The notes beneath the pieces are model-generated. The model was not told the DNA's origin, searched no databases, and saw nothing but the letters and a program-made list of their open reading frames with translations. Below, in pieces: positions 7,210 to 14,558 of a stretch of 64,000 nucleotides of DNA. The DNA is taken from the NCBI GenBank assembly GCA_964244585.1, contig CAXTJM010000002.1, positions 307,413 to 371,412 on the forward strand, in the 5' to 3' direction. Within the stretch, counting starts at the first letter, position 1. Every line of letters begins with the position of its first letter. Both the position numbers and the translations under genes were made by a program. Source of the stretch: LMUY01 sp964244585 (GTDB lineage Bacteria > Pseudomonadota > Alphaproteobacteria > Acetobacterales > Acetobacteraceae).

Positions 7210-9849
7210 ATGAACGAGAGTAGGGCGGCGCTGGTGGCTCGGCTCGGCTCCCTGCAAGGCGCCGCGGTCGCGGGCCATCGTCCGCCGGGCAAAGTTGCCG
7301 ATCGTTGGCTTGGGGATTTCCTGGACCAGTCGACACCGAGCGGCTTGCTCGACACCGAGTTGGATTTGCTGGATGCCTGCGCACGCGGGTTCGCCTGTCA
7401 CCTGGCCCTGGGGGGCAGCATCCCTTCGGGTGCCGACAAGGGACGGGCAGATGCGTTGCTGGCGATGGTGCAGCGCAATGTGGTGCGAGCCGGATTCCTG
7501 CGCTTCCTGGCGCTCGGCGGCGACGAGAATGTGCCGGTCCACGAGGCGGGCATCGAGTTGCATAACGCGATGGTCGACGGCCCGCTCGACCTGCGGGGCT
7601 GCAAGGTGGTGGGCCGCTTTATCCTGATCGACTGCTTCGTGCACGGTGACATCAAGATCGAGGATGCCAGCCTCGGGATCCTGGTTCTACGCGGCACGTG
7701 CCTCGCCGGGCTGCTTGGCAACCGAGCCATCATCACGGGAAGCGCCTTTCTGGATGCCGGCTTCTGCGCGACGGGAACTGTGCAGTTGTTCAGCGCCCAG
7801 GTCGGCGGCAGCCTGGTCTGCAGCCTCTCCCGGTTTGGCGCCGCCGTCACCTGCGCCCGCGCCTCGGTCGGGGCCAATGTGACGTTCGAGGACGGCGTGT
7901 TGACGGCCCCTTTGGAGGCCCAGGGCCTGTCCGTCAAAGGCAATCTGCTGCTGGACCGTGTGGTGGCCAGCCAGCGCCTGTCCATGGCGGCCGTCGCGGT
8001 CGGCGGTTCGCTGAGGGCGAGGGCGGCCCAGCTTGGCGTCGCCGGGCCGGATGCGGCCCGTTGGGCCATCGATCTCACAGGCGCCCGGATCGACGGTGAC
8101 CTCGATTGCGGGCCCGGCGCGCAGGCGGCGCCGTTCCAGTCCGTGGGTGGAGTCCTGCTCGACTCGGCCACGATCGGCGGTCGCGTCGATCTCGGCGGCG
8201 CCCAGATCACCTGGGCAGGCGACGAGGCCGGTGGACGGTTTGCGTTGGGCGCGCAGAACGCCACCGTGGGCGGCTCGCTGTGGCTGAACGCCGGGTTCTC
8301 GGCCCTTGGCCAGGTCGGGCTGGCCGGGGCCGCCATCGCCAAGGACCTGGTCTTCTCGGACGGCATGTTTCGGGACGCGCCCATCGCCATCACGGCGGAA
8401 CGGGCGCGGGTCGCCGGGTCGATCCTCTGCCAGAAGACCGACCCGGCGGCCGGCGGCGCCGGCTTTCAGTCGTTCGGCGGGGTATGCCTGTCGGGCGTGC
8501 AGTGTGCGCACGTCCGGGCCGATGGCGGCCGCTTCCACGATCCTGGCGGCGTGGCGCTTGATTGCAGCCTGGCCGATGTGGCCGGGTCGGTGATCCTGCG
8601 CAATGCAGGCCCGCAGCCTTTCGAGAGCCAGGGCGAGGTCAGCTTCTACACCGCCCGCATCGGCCAGCATCTGGATTGCAGCGGGGGACATTTTTCCAAT
8701 CCCGGCGGCAAGGCGATCAATGCCGAGGCACTCAAGGTGGCGGGCTGCGTGTTCCTGGGTGCAGGCGACGACCGGGACGTCGCCCTGGCGGGGCAGCAGG
8801 CGCCAGGCTTCGAGGCGGACGGCGAGACGAAGTTCGTCGGCGCCGAGATCGACTTGCAGTTCAACTGCCAGGCCGGCGTATTCCGCAACGCCGTACCGGA
8901 CGGCAAAGGGCACGCCGCGGCGGCGCTCAACCTTTCGGCCAGCCAGGTGCGGGACATCCTGTTCCTCGGCGTCGTGCCGCCGGACCAGGGCAGCCGCGCC
9001 CAGCCGCCGCCCCGCATCGAGGGCAGCCTCGACCTGTCCGCCGCCACCGTGCGCGGCCTTGCCGATGATGGCCTGGTGGGCGGCCCCGGCGGGCTGCGCC
9101 CGACGGTGACGGACAAGGAGGGCAAGGTATTGCGCTGCAACCTCATGCTCGACCTGTTCGCCTATGAGCGCTTGATCGGCCCGGACGCTGCGAACGTCCG
9201 GAAGCGGCGGGCCTGGCTGGCGCAGCAGGAGCCGGTGACAGGGGCGCACCCGTTCCAACCCGGTCCCTACGCGCAGCTCGTCGGCGTGCTGCGCGCGATG
9301 GGCCATGCGGGGGAGGCCGATGACATCGCACTGGCCGGACTGCGGGCGGCGCGGCGCGGCGGGCCGCGCCGCTGGGGTTTCAAGCGGCTGCTGGAGACGG
9401 TGGCGCTCGACGGGTTCCTCGGCTACGGCTACCGGCCAGGCCGGGCGCTCGCGATCCTCCTCCTGGTGGCGATCGGTTTCAGCTGGTTCTATGCCGAGGC
9501 GTTTCGCCAGGGTGGCATCGTTCCGGCGGACGGCACCGTGCGGGCGGACCCCGCCGCCGCGCAGTGCGTGAACTGGTCGCCTGCATCTTGCCCCGCGATG
9601 GCGGGCCGCGTGGTGCCGCTGTTCGAACCGCTGATCTACTCGGCAGACGTGATGCTCCCGGTCATCGGATTGGGCCAGAAGGCGAGCTGGACCCCGACGC
9701 ACGACAAGCCGCTCGATTTCGGGCTGTTCGGCCGGTGGGATCGGCCGACGAGCGTGCTGTACGTGTTGCAGCTGATCGAGACCGTGCTCGGGTGGGCGGG
9801 GGGGCTGTTGCTGGTCTCCTTTGCGGCAGGGCTGATCGAGAAGAAGTGA
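7210..9849 (+). CDS. Membrane-anchored beta-helix (bactofilin/pentapeptide-like) repeat protein at head of RiPP operon
   Basis: An 879-residue protein. Residues about 100-640 consist of irregular repeats of 20-25 residues such as GALDLRGCKV-like and GSLWLNAGFSALGQ-like turns, with strands separated by Gly/Asp; this is the pattern of a right-handed beta-solenoid like those in bactofilins. About 640-760 is a charged helical part. The C-terminus has two membrane segments, AILLLVAIGFSWFYAEAF and VLGWAGGLLLVSFAAGLI, flanking a Cys-containing loop. Database relatives are sometimes mislabelled 'membrane-associated oxidoreductase'; no cofactor motif is visible. Its stop overlaps the GTG of the next gene by four bases, so it is translationally coupled to the lasso-type protease. 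A scaffolding or self-protection role is speculation. Confidence 0.75.
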   Translation: MNESRAALVARLGSLQGAAVAGHRPPGKVADRWLGDFLDQSTPSGLLDTELDLLDACARGFACHLALGGSIPSGADKGRADALLAMVQRNVVRAGFLRFLALGGDENVPVHEAGIELHNAMVDGPLDLRGCKVVGRFILIDCFVHGDIKIEDASLGILVLRGTCLAGLLGNRAIITGSAFLDAGFCATGTVQLFSAQVGGSLVCSLSRFGAAVTCARASVGANVTFEDGVLTAPLEAQGLSVKGNLLLDRVVASQRLSMAAVAVGGSLRARAAQLGVAGPDAARWAIDLTGARIDGDLDCGPGAQAAPFQSVGGVLLDSATIGGRVDLGGAQITWAGDEAGGRFALGAQNATVGGSLWLNAGFSALGQVGLAGAAIAKDLVFSDGMFRDAPIAITAERARVAGSILCQKTDPAAGGAGFQSFGGVCLSGVQCAHVRADGGRFHDPGGVALDCSLADVAGSVILRNAGPQPFESQGEVSFYTARIGQHLDCSGGHFSNPGGKAINAEALKVAGCVFLGAGDDRDVALAGQQAPGFEADGETKFVGAEIDLQFNCQAGVFRNAVPDGKGHAAAALNLSASQVRDILFLGVVPPDQGSRAQPPPRIEGSLDLSAATVRGLADDGLVGGPGGLRPTVTDKEGKVLRCNLMLDLFAYERLIGPDAANVRKRRAWLAQQEPVTGAHPFQPGPYAQLVGVLRAMGHAGEADDIALAGLRAARRGGPRRWGFKRLLETVALDGFLGYGYRPGRALAILLLVAIGFSWFYAEAFRQGGIVPADGTVRADPAAAQCVNWSPASCPAMAGRVVPLFEPLIYSADVMLPVIGLGQKASWTPTHDKPLDFGLFGRWDRPTSVLYVLQLIETVLGWAGGLLLVSFAAGLIEKK

Positions 9850-10490
9850 GCGGTCTCGTGTGGAGGGTTGCGACCCATGTACGGGCGGTGCAGGTCGCCA
9901 ATCTCGTCGTCATCCTCGACGTGTCGGTCGGCGACTATACCATCCTGGACCGCAGCCAGGCCATGATGTGGGCCGCGCTGCTCGCCGGCGGACCTTTGGA
10001 CGCCGACGCCGCGGCGTTCGCGTCGGACTGCGAACATGCCGGATTCCTGACCACGGAGGACGTAGCCCAGCCCGCCGCCGGTCGCGGCACGCCCCTGCGG
10101 CTGCCCCGCTGGATCCCCGGGTGGATGCCGGCCGCCGCGGCATTGCTCGCAATGCGTCGGGCGATGCGGCGCGGGGGGTTCGCGAAGGCCTATGCCCGTC
10201 TGTCCGCCTGGCATGGGGGCGGCTCGATGCGGCCGCTCGATGCCGCGCTCGTCGACTTCCGAAAGGCGGAGGCGCTGCTGCCGCCGGGCAACGGCCTGCG
10301 GGACTGCCTGCCGCGCTCCCTGGCCCTGTTCGCCTATCTGCGGCGACTGGGCCACCCGGCCGAGCACGTCATCGGCGTGCAGGTGTATCCGTTCGGCGCC
10401 CATGCCTGGGTGGAATGCCACGGCCGCCTGTTGCTTGACGAGGCCGGGTTCATAGCCGGGTACGTCCCCCTGGCGCGGCTTGGCGGCTGA
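9846..10490 (+). CDS. Lasso-peptide type B protein: RRE-like domain plus transglutaminase-like leader protease
   Basis: About 214 residues from GTG 9846, which overlaps the previous stop as GTGA. The N-terminal 75 residues (VVILDVSVGDYTILDRSQAM) look like the PqqD-type peptide-recognition fold that binds RiPP leaders. The C-terminal part has the cysteine-protease triad of McjB proteins: Cys in NGLRDCLPRSLALFAYLRRL, His in FGAHAWVECHG and Asp in LLLDEAGF. The single polypeptide is the proteobacterial arrangement, whereas Gram-positive systems split it in two. Known role of the family: leader removal from a lasso precursor so that the cyclase can use the new N-terminus. The adjoining cyclase and precursor genes support this reading. 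A longer upstream ATG at 9564 would overlap the beta-helix gene heavily and is not favoured. Confidence 0.85.
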   Translation: MSGLVWRVATHVRAVQVANLVVILDVSVGDYTILDRSQAMMWAALLAGGPLDADAAAFASDCEHAGFLTTEDVAQPAAGRGTPLRLPRWIPGWMPAAAALLAMRRAMRRGGFAKAYARLSAWHGGGSMRPLDAALVDFRKAEALLPPGNGLRDCLPRSLALFAYLRRLGHPAEHVIGVQVYPFGAHAWVECHGRLLLDEAGFIAGYVPLARLGG

Positions 10491-12183
10491 GGTGCTGGGC
10501 CAGTTCTCCTTCGCCGCCGGCATGTCGGTGCAGGGCGCGCGGCTGCACGAGGAGCAGGCCGTCGCCGTCGCGGTGACTGGCTATTGCCACCTACCGGCCG
10601 GGGAAGCGGCCACGCCTGAAAGCCGGGCGCTGGAGGCCTACCGCCGCCATGGCGACCGGCTGTGCCGGGGGCTGGCCGGCAGCTACGCCGTGGCGCTGCA
10701 CGATCGGGCGCGGGGCGCTTTCGTGCTGGCCGTGGACCCGCTCGGGCTCAAGCCGGTGTTCTACCGGCGCGCCGGCGGCCTGCTCGCCTTTTCGACCCGG
10801 TTGTCGCACTTGGCGGGCGAGAGCGCTTGCGAAACGCGGTATTTCGCCGACCTGCTGACGCGAGGCGAGCATACCGGCACGTTGACCCCGTTTCGAGGCG
10901 TCCTCCGCCTGCCGCCCGGCGCCAGCCTGGTCATGGCCCGCGACGGCACGCGGCTGGTTGCGGGCGGAGCGCTGGACGTCGCACCAGCCGACGAGACCGA
11001 CGAGGTGGCGTTGGACGAGCGGTTCCGCGACCTGCTGGCGGAGGCGGTGCAAACGGCCTGCGCCGGCAGCGGCCCGGTTGCCTGCGAGCTTTCCGGCGGG
11101 CTGGATTCGTCGTCGGTCCTGGCAGTCGCCTGCCGTGTCCTGCCGACGTCCCCGACCGCCGTGTCGTACGTGTACAGCCGCTCCAGGACGGCGGATGAGA
11201 GCGTGTGGATCGATCGTGCCCTCGCCGGGTCCGGTGCACCCTCGCTGCGTCTCGACGTCGATGTGTGCCCGCCTCTGAGCGGTGACAGGACGACCGCCTC
11301 GGACCTGCCTTCCACGATCATGTTGCGGCCGAAATGGCGGACGGCGCTCGCCGGGTCGATGGAGGCCGCTGGCGCGACAATCCTGCTCACGGGGGAAGGC
11401 GGTGACGCGGTGCTGTGGGGCGGCATGCCGGACCCGCTTTTCGTGGCCGACGCCCTCCGGCTGGGGCGGATGCGGACCTTCTGGACCGAGGCCAAGCGGT
11501 GGGCGGAGGCCGAGCGCGGCCAACGCTCCCGGCTCTACGGTCTGGCCGAGTACGGCGCGCGGCCGCTCTGGCGCTATTGGCAGGGGCGCGCGGTGATGCC
11601 GGCCACCGTCCGGCCGCTGCCGTGGCTGGCCGGGCGGCCGCACGGCAGCGGCGACCCGGCCTGGCTGGGCAGCGGGACCAGCGTCGGGATTGCCCAGGCG
11701 CTGCATTTCATCGGTCGCTCCGCCCGTCTCGTCGGCAGTTTCTACGAGCAGCTGGAGCTGGGCATCTCGGTCCGCCACCCCCTCCTGTACACACCGCTCG
11801 TGCGGTTCATGCTCTCCCTGCCATGGCACCAGAAGCGGCGGCCCGGCGTGGACCGGGTGCTGCAGCGGCGCGCGCTCCGGGGCATCCTGCCGGACGCGAT
11901 CAGGTTGCGGCCCGGCAAAGGCGGCAGCGACCAGCCATGGGCCGAAGGGCTGGCCGGGCCGGATGGCTGGCTGGCTTGGCTGGGCGAGCGGCCTTGCCTG
12001 GCGGAGATGGGGCTGGTCGACGCCCAAGCCTGGCGGATAGCCCTGAAGGGCATGGCGGTCGGTGATTGCGCCAGCTTCTTCCATTTGCAAGCCGCCCTGT
12101 CGGCGGAGGTCTGGCTACGGGGCGTCGAGGCCAGGCGCGGAGGCATCCAGCGGGGCGGCGTCGTGATCGACGGCGTCATGTGA
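10480..12183 (+). CDS. Asparagine-synthetase-like lasso macrolactam cyclase (McjC type)
   Basis: About 567 residues from TTG 10480 (or 563 from GTG 10492; both overlap or abut the B gene). The N-terminal half is a glutamine-amidotransferase-like fold that lacks the nucleophilic Cys at position 2, as in lasso cyclases. DPLGLKPVFYRR is the typical AsnB strand. The ATP-PPase loop is ELSGGLDSSSVLAVACR near residues 203-219. Downstream, ISVRHPLLYTPLVRFMLSLP and RLRPGKGGSDQPW match the AsnB C-terminus and its Lys-Gly-Gly site. Family role: adenylates an Asp/Glu side chain and joins it to the core N-terminus. Next to a B protein and short peptide genes, it defines a lasso-type locus. Confidence 0.87.
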   Translation: MAAEVLGQFSFAAGMSVQGARLHEEQAVAVAVTGYCHLPAGEAATPESRALEAYRRHGDRLCRGLAGSYAVALHDRARGAFVLAVDPLGLKPVFYRRAGGLLAFSTRLSHLAGESACETRYFADLLTRGEHTGTLTPFRGVLRLPPGASLVMARDGTRLVAGGALDVAPADETDEVALDERFRDLLAEAVQTACAGSGPVACELSGGLDSSSVLAVACRVLPTSPTAVSYVYSRSRTADESVWIDRALAGSGAPSLRLDVDVCPPLSGDRTTASDLPSTIMLRPKWRTALAGSMEAAGATILLTGEGGDAVLWGGMPDPLFVADALRLGRMRTFWTEAKRWAEAERGQRSRLYGLAEYGARPLWRYWQGRAVMPATVRPLPWLAGRPHGSGDPAWLGSGTSVGIAQALHFIGRSARLVGSFYEQLELGISVRHPLLYTPLVRFMLSLPWHQKRRPGVDRVLQRRALRGILPDAIRLRPGKGGSDQPWAEGLAGPDGWLAWLGERPCLAEMGLVDAQAWRIALKGMAVGDCASFFHLQAALSAEVWLRGVEARRGGIQRGGVVIDGVM

Positions 12184-12187
12184 CCTG

Positions 12188-12205
12188 GCCCGGACAATGC
12201 CGGGC
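12188..12205. terminator. Hairpin after the cyclase gene
   Basis: GCCCGG-ACAATG-CCGGGC gives a perfect 6-bp stem five bases after the cyclase stop. There is no U-run. It could attenuate read-through before the precursor promoter. Confidence 0.4.
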
Positions 12206-12236
12206 GCCACATTATAGTGAGATCGTAACGTTTCGC

Positions 12237-12264
12237 TTGACGGTGGAATTGGAGCAAATATCCT
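12237..12264 (+). promoter_or_regulatory. Sigma-70-type promoter for the precursor peptide genes
   Basis: TTGACG at 12237-12242 is followed after 16 bases by TATCCT at 12259-12264, in the AT-richest part of the 111-base gap between the cyclase and the first peptide. AAGGGAA at 12284-12290 is a good ribosome binding site five bases before ATG 12295. A separate strong promoter for precursors is common in RiPP loci. Confidence 0.5.
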
Positions 12265-12294
12265 GCCTGAGCTTCAGATCGACAAGGGAACACG

Positions 12295-12456
12295 ATGATG
12301 ACCAAGGACGACAAGGCTCGCCGCGGGACGACCATTTTCCACAAAGCCGGACCAGTGGAGAAGTCGACCCTCGGTCCCGTGACTGACATCTCCGAAACGA
12401 ACGGCTTCCACACCGATAAGCGGGTCGAACCGCACGCTCTCGAAGCGTTGCGGTAA
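12295..12456 (+). CDS. Putative RiPP precursor peptide 1 (lasso-type)
   Basis: A 53-residue peptide from a doubled ATG with the ribosome site AAGGGAA. The leader is basic (MMTKDDKARR), then IFHKAGPVEKSTL; the putative core is GPVTDISETNG with a tail ending EALR. It follows the lasso rule: Thr two residues before the proposed cleavage, Gly as core residue 1 and Glu as core residue 8, a normal isopeptide acceptor. It aligns without gaps to the two downstream peptides, sharing Arg10, Phe15, Gly19, Val21-Glu22, Gly27-Pro28, Ile32-Ser33, Gly37, Pro46, Leu49 and Leu52-Arg53. The core would be 27 residues, long for a lasso peptide, so further C-terminal trimming or a non-lasso product is possible. 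Confidence 0.75.
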   Translation: MMTKDDKARRGTTIFHKAGPVEKSTLGPVTDISETNGFHTDKRVEPHALEALR

Positions 12457-12594
12457 GTCGTCGAAACAGCCGGTCCGGTGGTCCGTGGCGATCGCTGCGG
12501 ACATACCGGGCCTGGCGCGTCGCCGCGGCCTCAAGCGTTCGACACTTCGAACCAACGGCATCGGCCATTTTCGGGATCGACCAGGCGGGAGCGT

Positions 12595-12756
12595 ATGATG
12601 AACCAACGTGACGGTGGCGCCCGGGCGAGGGCAACGTTTCACAGGGCCGGGAGGGTGGAGCTGCTCACGCGCGGGCCGACATTGGACATCTCGGAAGACC
12701 ACGGGTGGAAAGCCGACAAGGAGGTCGCACCGCGATCGCTCGACGAATTGCGCTAG
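12595..12756 (+). CDS. Putative RiPP precursor peptide 2 (lasso-type)
   Basis: A 53-residue paralogue of the peptide 139 bases upstream, again with a doubled ATG and a purine-rich GGCGGGAG site before it. It starts MMNQRDGG, has the leader piece TFHRAGRVELLTR and the core-like GPTLDISEDHGW, and ends DELR. Thr at -2, Gly at 1 and Glu at 8 keep the lasso rule. Compared with peptide 1 the Pro20 of the leader is Arg and the core tail has Trp38. The frame is open upstream to 12478, but only this start aligns with its sisters. Confidence 0.75.
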   Translation: MMNQRDGGARARATFHRAGRVELLTRGPTLDISEDHGWKADKEVAPRSLDELR

Positions 12757-12771
12757 ACGGGGAGCGTTGCG

Positions 12772-12930
12772 ATGAATCGGCCTGACGACCGCAACCGAGC
12801 CAAGGCTGTGTTTCGCAAAGTGGGACCGGTCGAGAGGACGAGGTTCGGCCCGGTGACCGAGATTTCCGCAGGCCAGGGCTTCACAACCCGCGAGACCCTT
12901 GTGCCAGATGCGCTGAAGGCCCTGCGTTGA
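12772..12930 (+). CDS. Putative RiPP precursor peptide 3 (variant core)
   Basis: A 52-residue paralogue starting MNRPDDRNRAK, with GGGGAGC as the ribosome site, only 15 bases after peptide 2. Leader piece VFRKVGPVERTRF; core-like GPVTEISAGQGF; tail ending KALR. It keeps all family-invariant residues but breaks the lasso pattern: the -2 position is Arg (Thr has moved to -3) and core position 8 is Ala, leaving Glu5 as the only nearby acid. It may not be cyclised, or may be acted on only by the tailoring enzymes encoded next. Ox1 starts 27 bases later. Confidence 0.75.
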   Translation: MNRPDDRNRAKAVFRKVGPVERTRFGPVTEISAGQGFTTRETLVPDALKALR

Positions 12931-12957
12931 CATGACCACGCAGGCTGGGAACGGCAC

Positions 12958-13758
12958 GTGACGCCATCGCATCGCATTGGCGTCATCGCCCTCGACGCGG
13001 CAGCCCTCGCACCCGAGATCGATGCGATTGAGCGGGAGGGCTATACCGTCGTCGCCGACGCCTTCGGCCTGTGGGGCATGGTGCACGTCTGGGACCGACG
13101 TGCCGATGGCGGCAACCCTGTCGAGGCGCTGTGCGAACGCGGCCTGCTCGCCATTGCCCGTCTGGTGTCGGCAAACTTCCACCTCGAACACTTGCAAACC
13201 CTGCGCTTCTTCTGCGCGGAGCGGAACGGCATCATCGCCCCGCACGTGGACTGGCGCACCGACATGCCGGCGTTCGACCGCTTGCATATCTCGCTCCGGA
13301 CCAACCCGTCCTGCCTGAACAGCGAGGGTGGGCGACTGTACCACATGGCGGAGGGTGAGGTCTGGCAGCTTCGGGGTGAGAACGTTCACAGCGGCGGCTG
13401 CTTCTCCGACGCGGTGCGCACACATTTGGCGCTCGATTTCGCCGTTGGCGCACCCACGCTGATCGCCGGGGCGGAGCATGCACCGCCGGTCGACGGCCTG
13501 GACGCGCGAGACTGGCTCGACTCTGACGGCATGGCCGCGATCCGGAGCTTGACGGAGATCACCACCGACAAGACGCTGCACTCGCTTCACGCGGCACTCT
13601 CGCTGGTGCATTTCGACCGGCGCTGCGATGCCGGGGACGTCTATGCATGGCTGGCGGACGTCGCCGCCCGGACCGGGGACCCTGCCTTGAAGGCACGCGC
13701 CGACCGGCTCGCCTCGGCCATGATCGGCAGCAGCGCATGCCAGGCCGACCCGTGGTGA
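12958..13758 (+). CDS. 2-oxoglutarate/Fe(II) oxygenase, proline/Asp-Asn hydroxylase type (Ox1)
   Basis: A 266-residue enzyme from GTG 12958. The double-stranded beta-helix core carries the iron facial triad: His96 and Asp98 in IIAPHVDW and His144 in GENVHSGGCFSD; Arg154 in AVRTHLALDF would bind 2-oxoglutarate. The spacing and the RLHISLRTNPSCLN segment match the Asp/Asn beta-hydroxylase fold that includes free L-proline hydroxylases, and the C-terminal 90-residue helical part resembles the proline 3-hydroxylase C-terminal domain. In this cluster the likely substrate is a precursor peptide side chain, such as the conserved Pro, Asp or Asn; this is inference. Asp beta-hydroxylation of a lasso peptide is known (canucin). 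Confidence 0.82.
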   Translation: MTPSHRIGVIALDAAALAPEIDAIEREGYTVVADAFGLWGMVHVWDRRADGGNPVEALCERGLLAIARLVSANFHLEHLQTLRFFCAERNGIIAPHVDWRTDMPAFDRLHISLRTNPSCLNSEGGRLYHMAEGEVWQLRGENVHSGGCFSDAVRTHLALDFAVGAPTLIAGAEHAPPVDGLDARDWLDSDGMAAIRSLTEITTDKTLHSLHAALSLVHFDRRCDAGDVYAWLADVAARTGDPALKARADRLASAMIGSSACQADPW

Positions 13759-14558
13759 CGAACGGCCTCCGGTCGGTCCGCCTTGGCAGCGTCGCCGTGG
13801 ACGAGCCGGTTCGGCGGGCTGTGTTGACCGGCTTGCAGGATCAGGCGGCGCTGAGCTGCCGGGGCTATTCGAACAACCTCTGGTCCAAGGTCAACCTGGC
13901 GCAGCGGTCCGATGGTGCGCTGCAATGGCTGGTGCCACCCGCACTCGCCATGGCGGCCGGCGGCATCGTCGCCGCGGTGGCCCCCGCCGAACGGGTCCAG
14001 ACCGTCATGGCCTTCCGCATGAAACGGGACGCCATCCTGGTGCCGCATGTCGACCGCATCGATAGGGAAACCACGTTCGAGCGCGTGCACGTCCCGATCG
14101 TCAGCGACCCTGGCAACCTGCACTGCGAAGGCGCGCAGGTCTTTCACATGCGGGTCGGGGAGGTGTGGAGCCTGGACGTGCTGACTCCGCACGCGGCAGC
14201 CTGCTTCTCCGCGGAACCCCGCACCCATGTCATCGTGGATTGCCTGCCCGGAACCACGCCGCCAAAGCCCCTGGCTCCCTGTGCGGAGGTAGTGAGCATG
14301 CCGGTCCGCCAAGCCTTCACCCGGCGCAAGCGGGAGGTGGTGCTCGGGCTCTCGACGCTTCTCACCCAGCGTAATTTCGAGCGCGTCTTCGAGCTGTTGG
14401 CGACGCTGCCCTTCGAGTACGACATCGGGTGCGTCGAGGCGTTCGACCTGATGGAGGCGATGTGCGGGCGCGCCGCCGATGTGACCCTGCCGGCCCGCGC
14501 CGGCGAGTTGCGCCGCCGCTGCCTCTCGCCATTCGACCCCGGCCCGGCAGCGCCTTAA
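13737..14558 (+). CDS. Second 2-oxoglutarate/Fe(II) hydroxylase, paralogous (Ox2)
   Basis: About 273 residues from ATG 13737; GTG 13755, overlapping the Ox1 stop as GTGA, is an equally possible start. Iron ligands His104 and Asp106 lie in VPHVDRID and His152 in LTPHAAACFS; Arg162 in PRTHVIVDC binds the cosubstrate. It has the same domain plan as Ox1 (HxD core, then a helical C-terminal part), but sequence identity looks low, so the pair likely differs in target residue or peptide. Its stop TAA shares a base with the ATG of the next gene, which means tight translational coupling. Confidence 0.8.
   Translation: MPGRPVVTNGLRSVRLGSVAVDEPVRRAVLTGLQDQAALSCRGYSNNLWSKVNLAQRSDGALQWLVPPALAMAAGGIVAAVAPAERVQTVMAFRMKRDAILVPHVDRIDRETTFERVHVPIVSDPGNLHCEGAQVFHMRVGEVWSLDVLTPHAAACFSAEPRTHVIVDCLPGTTPPKPLAPCAEVVSMPVRQAFTRRKREVVLGLSTLLTQRNFERVFELLATLPFEYDIGCVEAFDLMEAMCGRAADVTLPARAGELRRRCLSPFDPGPAAP

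Noticed and set aside
7687..9702. Long open frame on the minus strand opposite the beta-helix gene
   Set aside because: It is a GC-rich shadow: high Arg/Pro/His composition, no domain, and the + strand frame has clear repeats, membrane helices and operon coupling.
9564..10490. ATG 9564 as start of the lasso B protein
   Set aside because: It would overlap 286 bases of the beta-helix gene; GTG 9846 gives a 4-base overlap and the normal length.
10591..12090. 500-codon minus-strand frame opposite the cyclase gene
   Set aside because: Composition typical of an antisense shadow (Gln/Pro/Arg-rich); the + strand has all AsnB motifs.
12274..13611. Minus-strand frame covering the three precursor genes
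   Set aside because: Shadow frame with no recognisable domain; the three + strand peptides align with one another and have ribosome sites, which chance frames would not.
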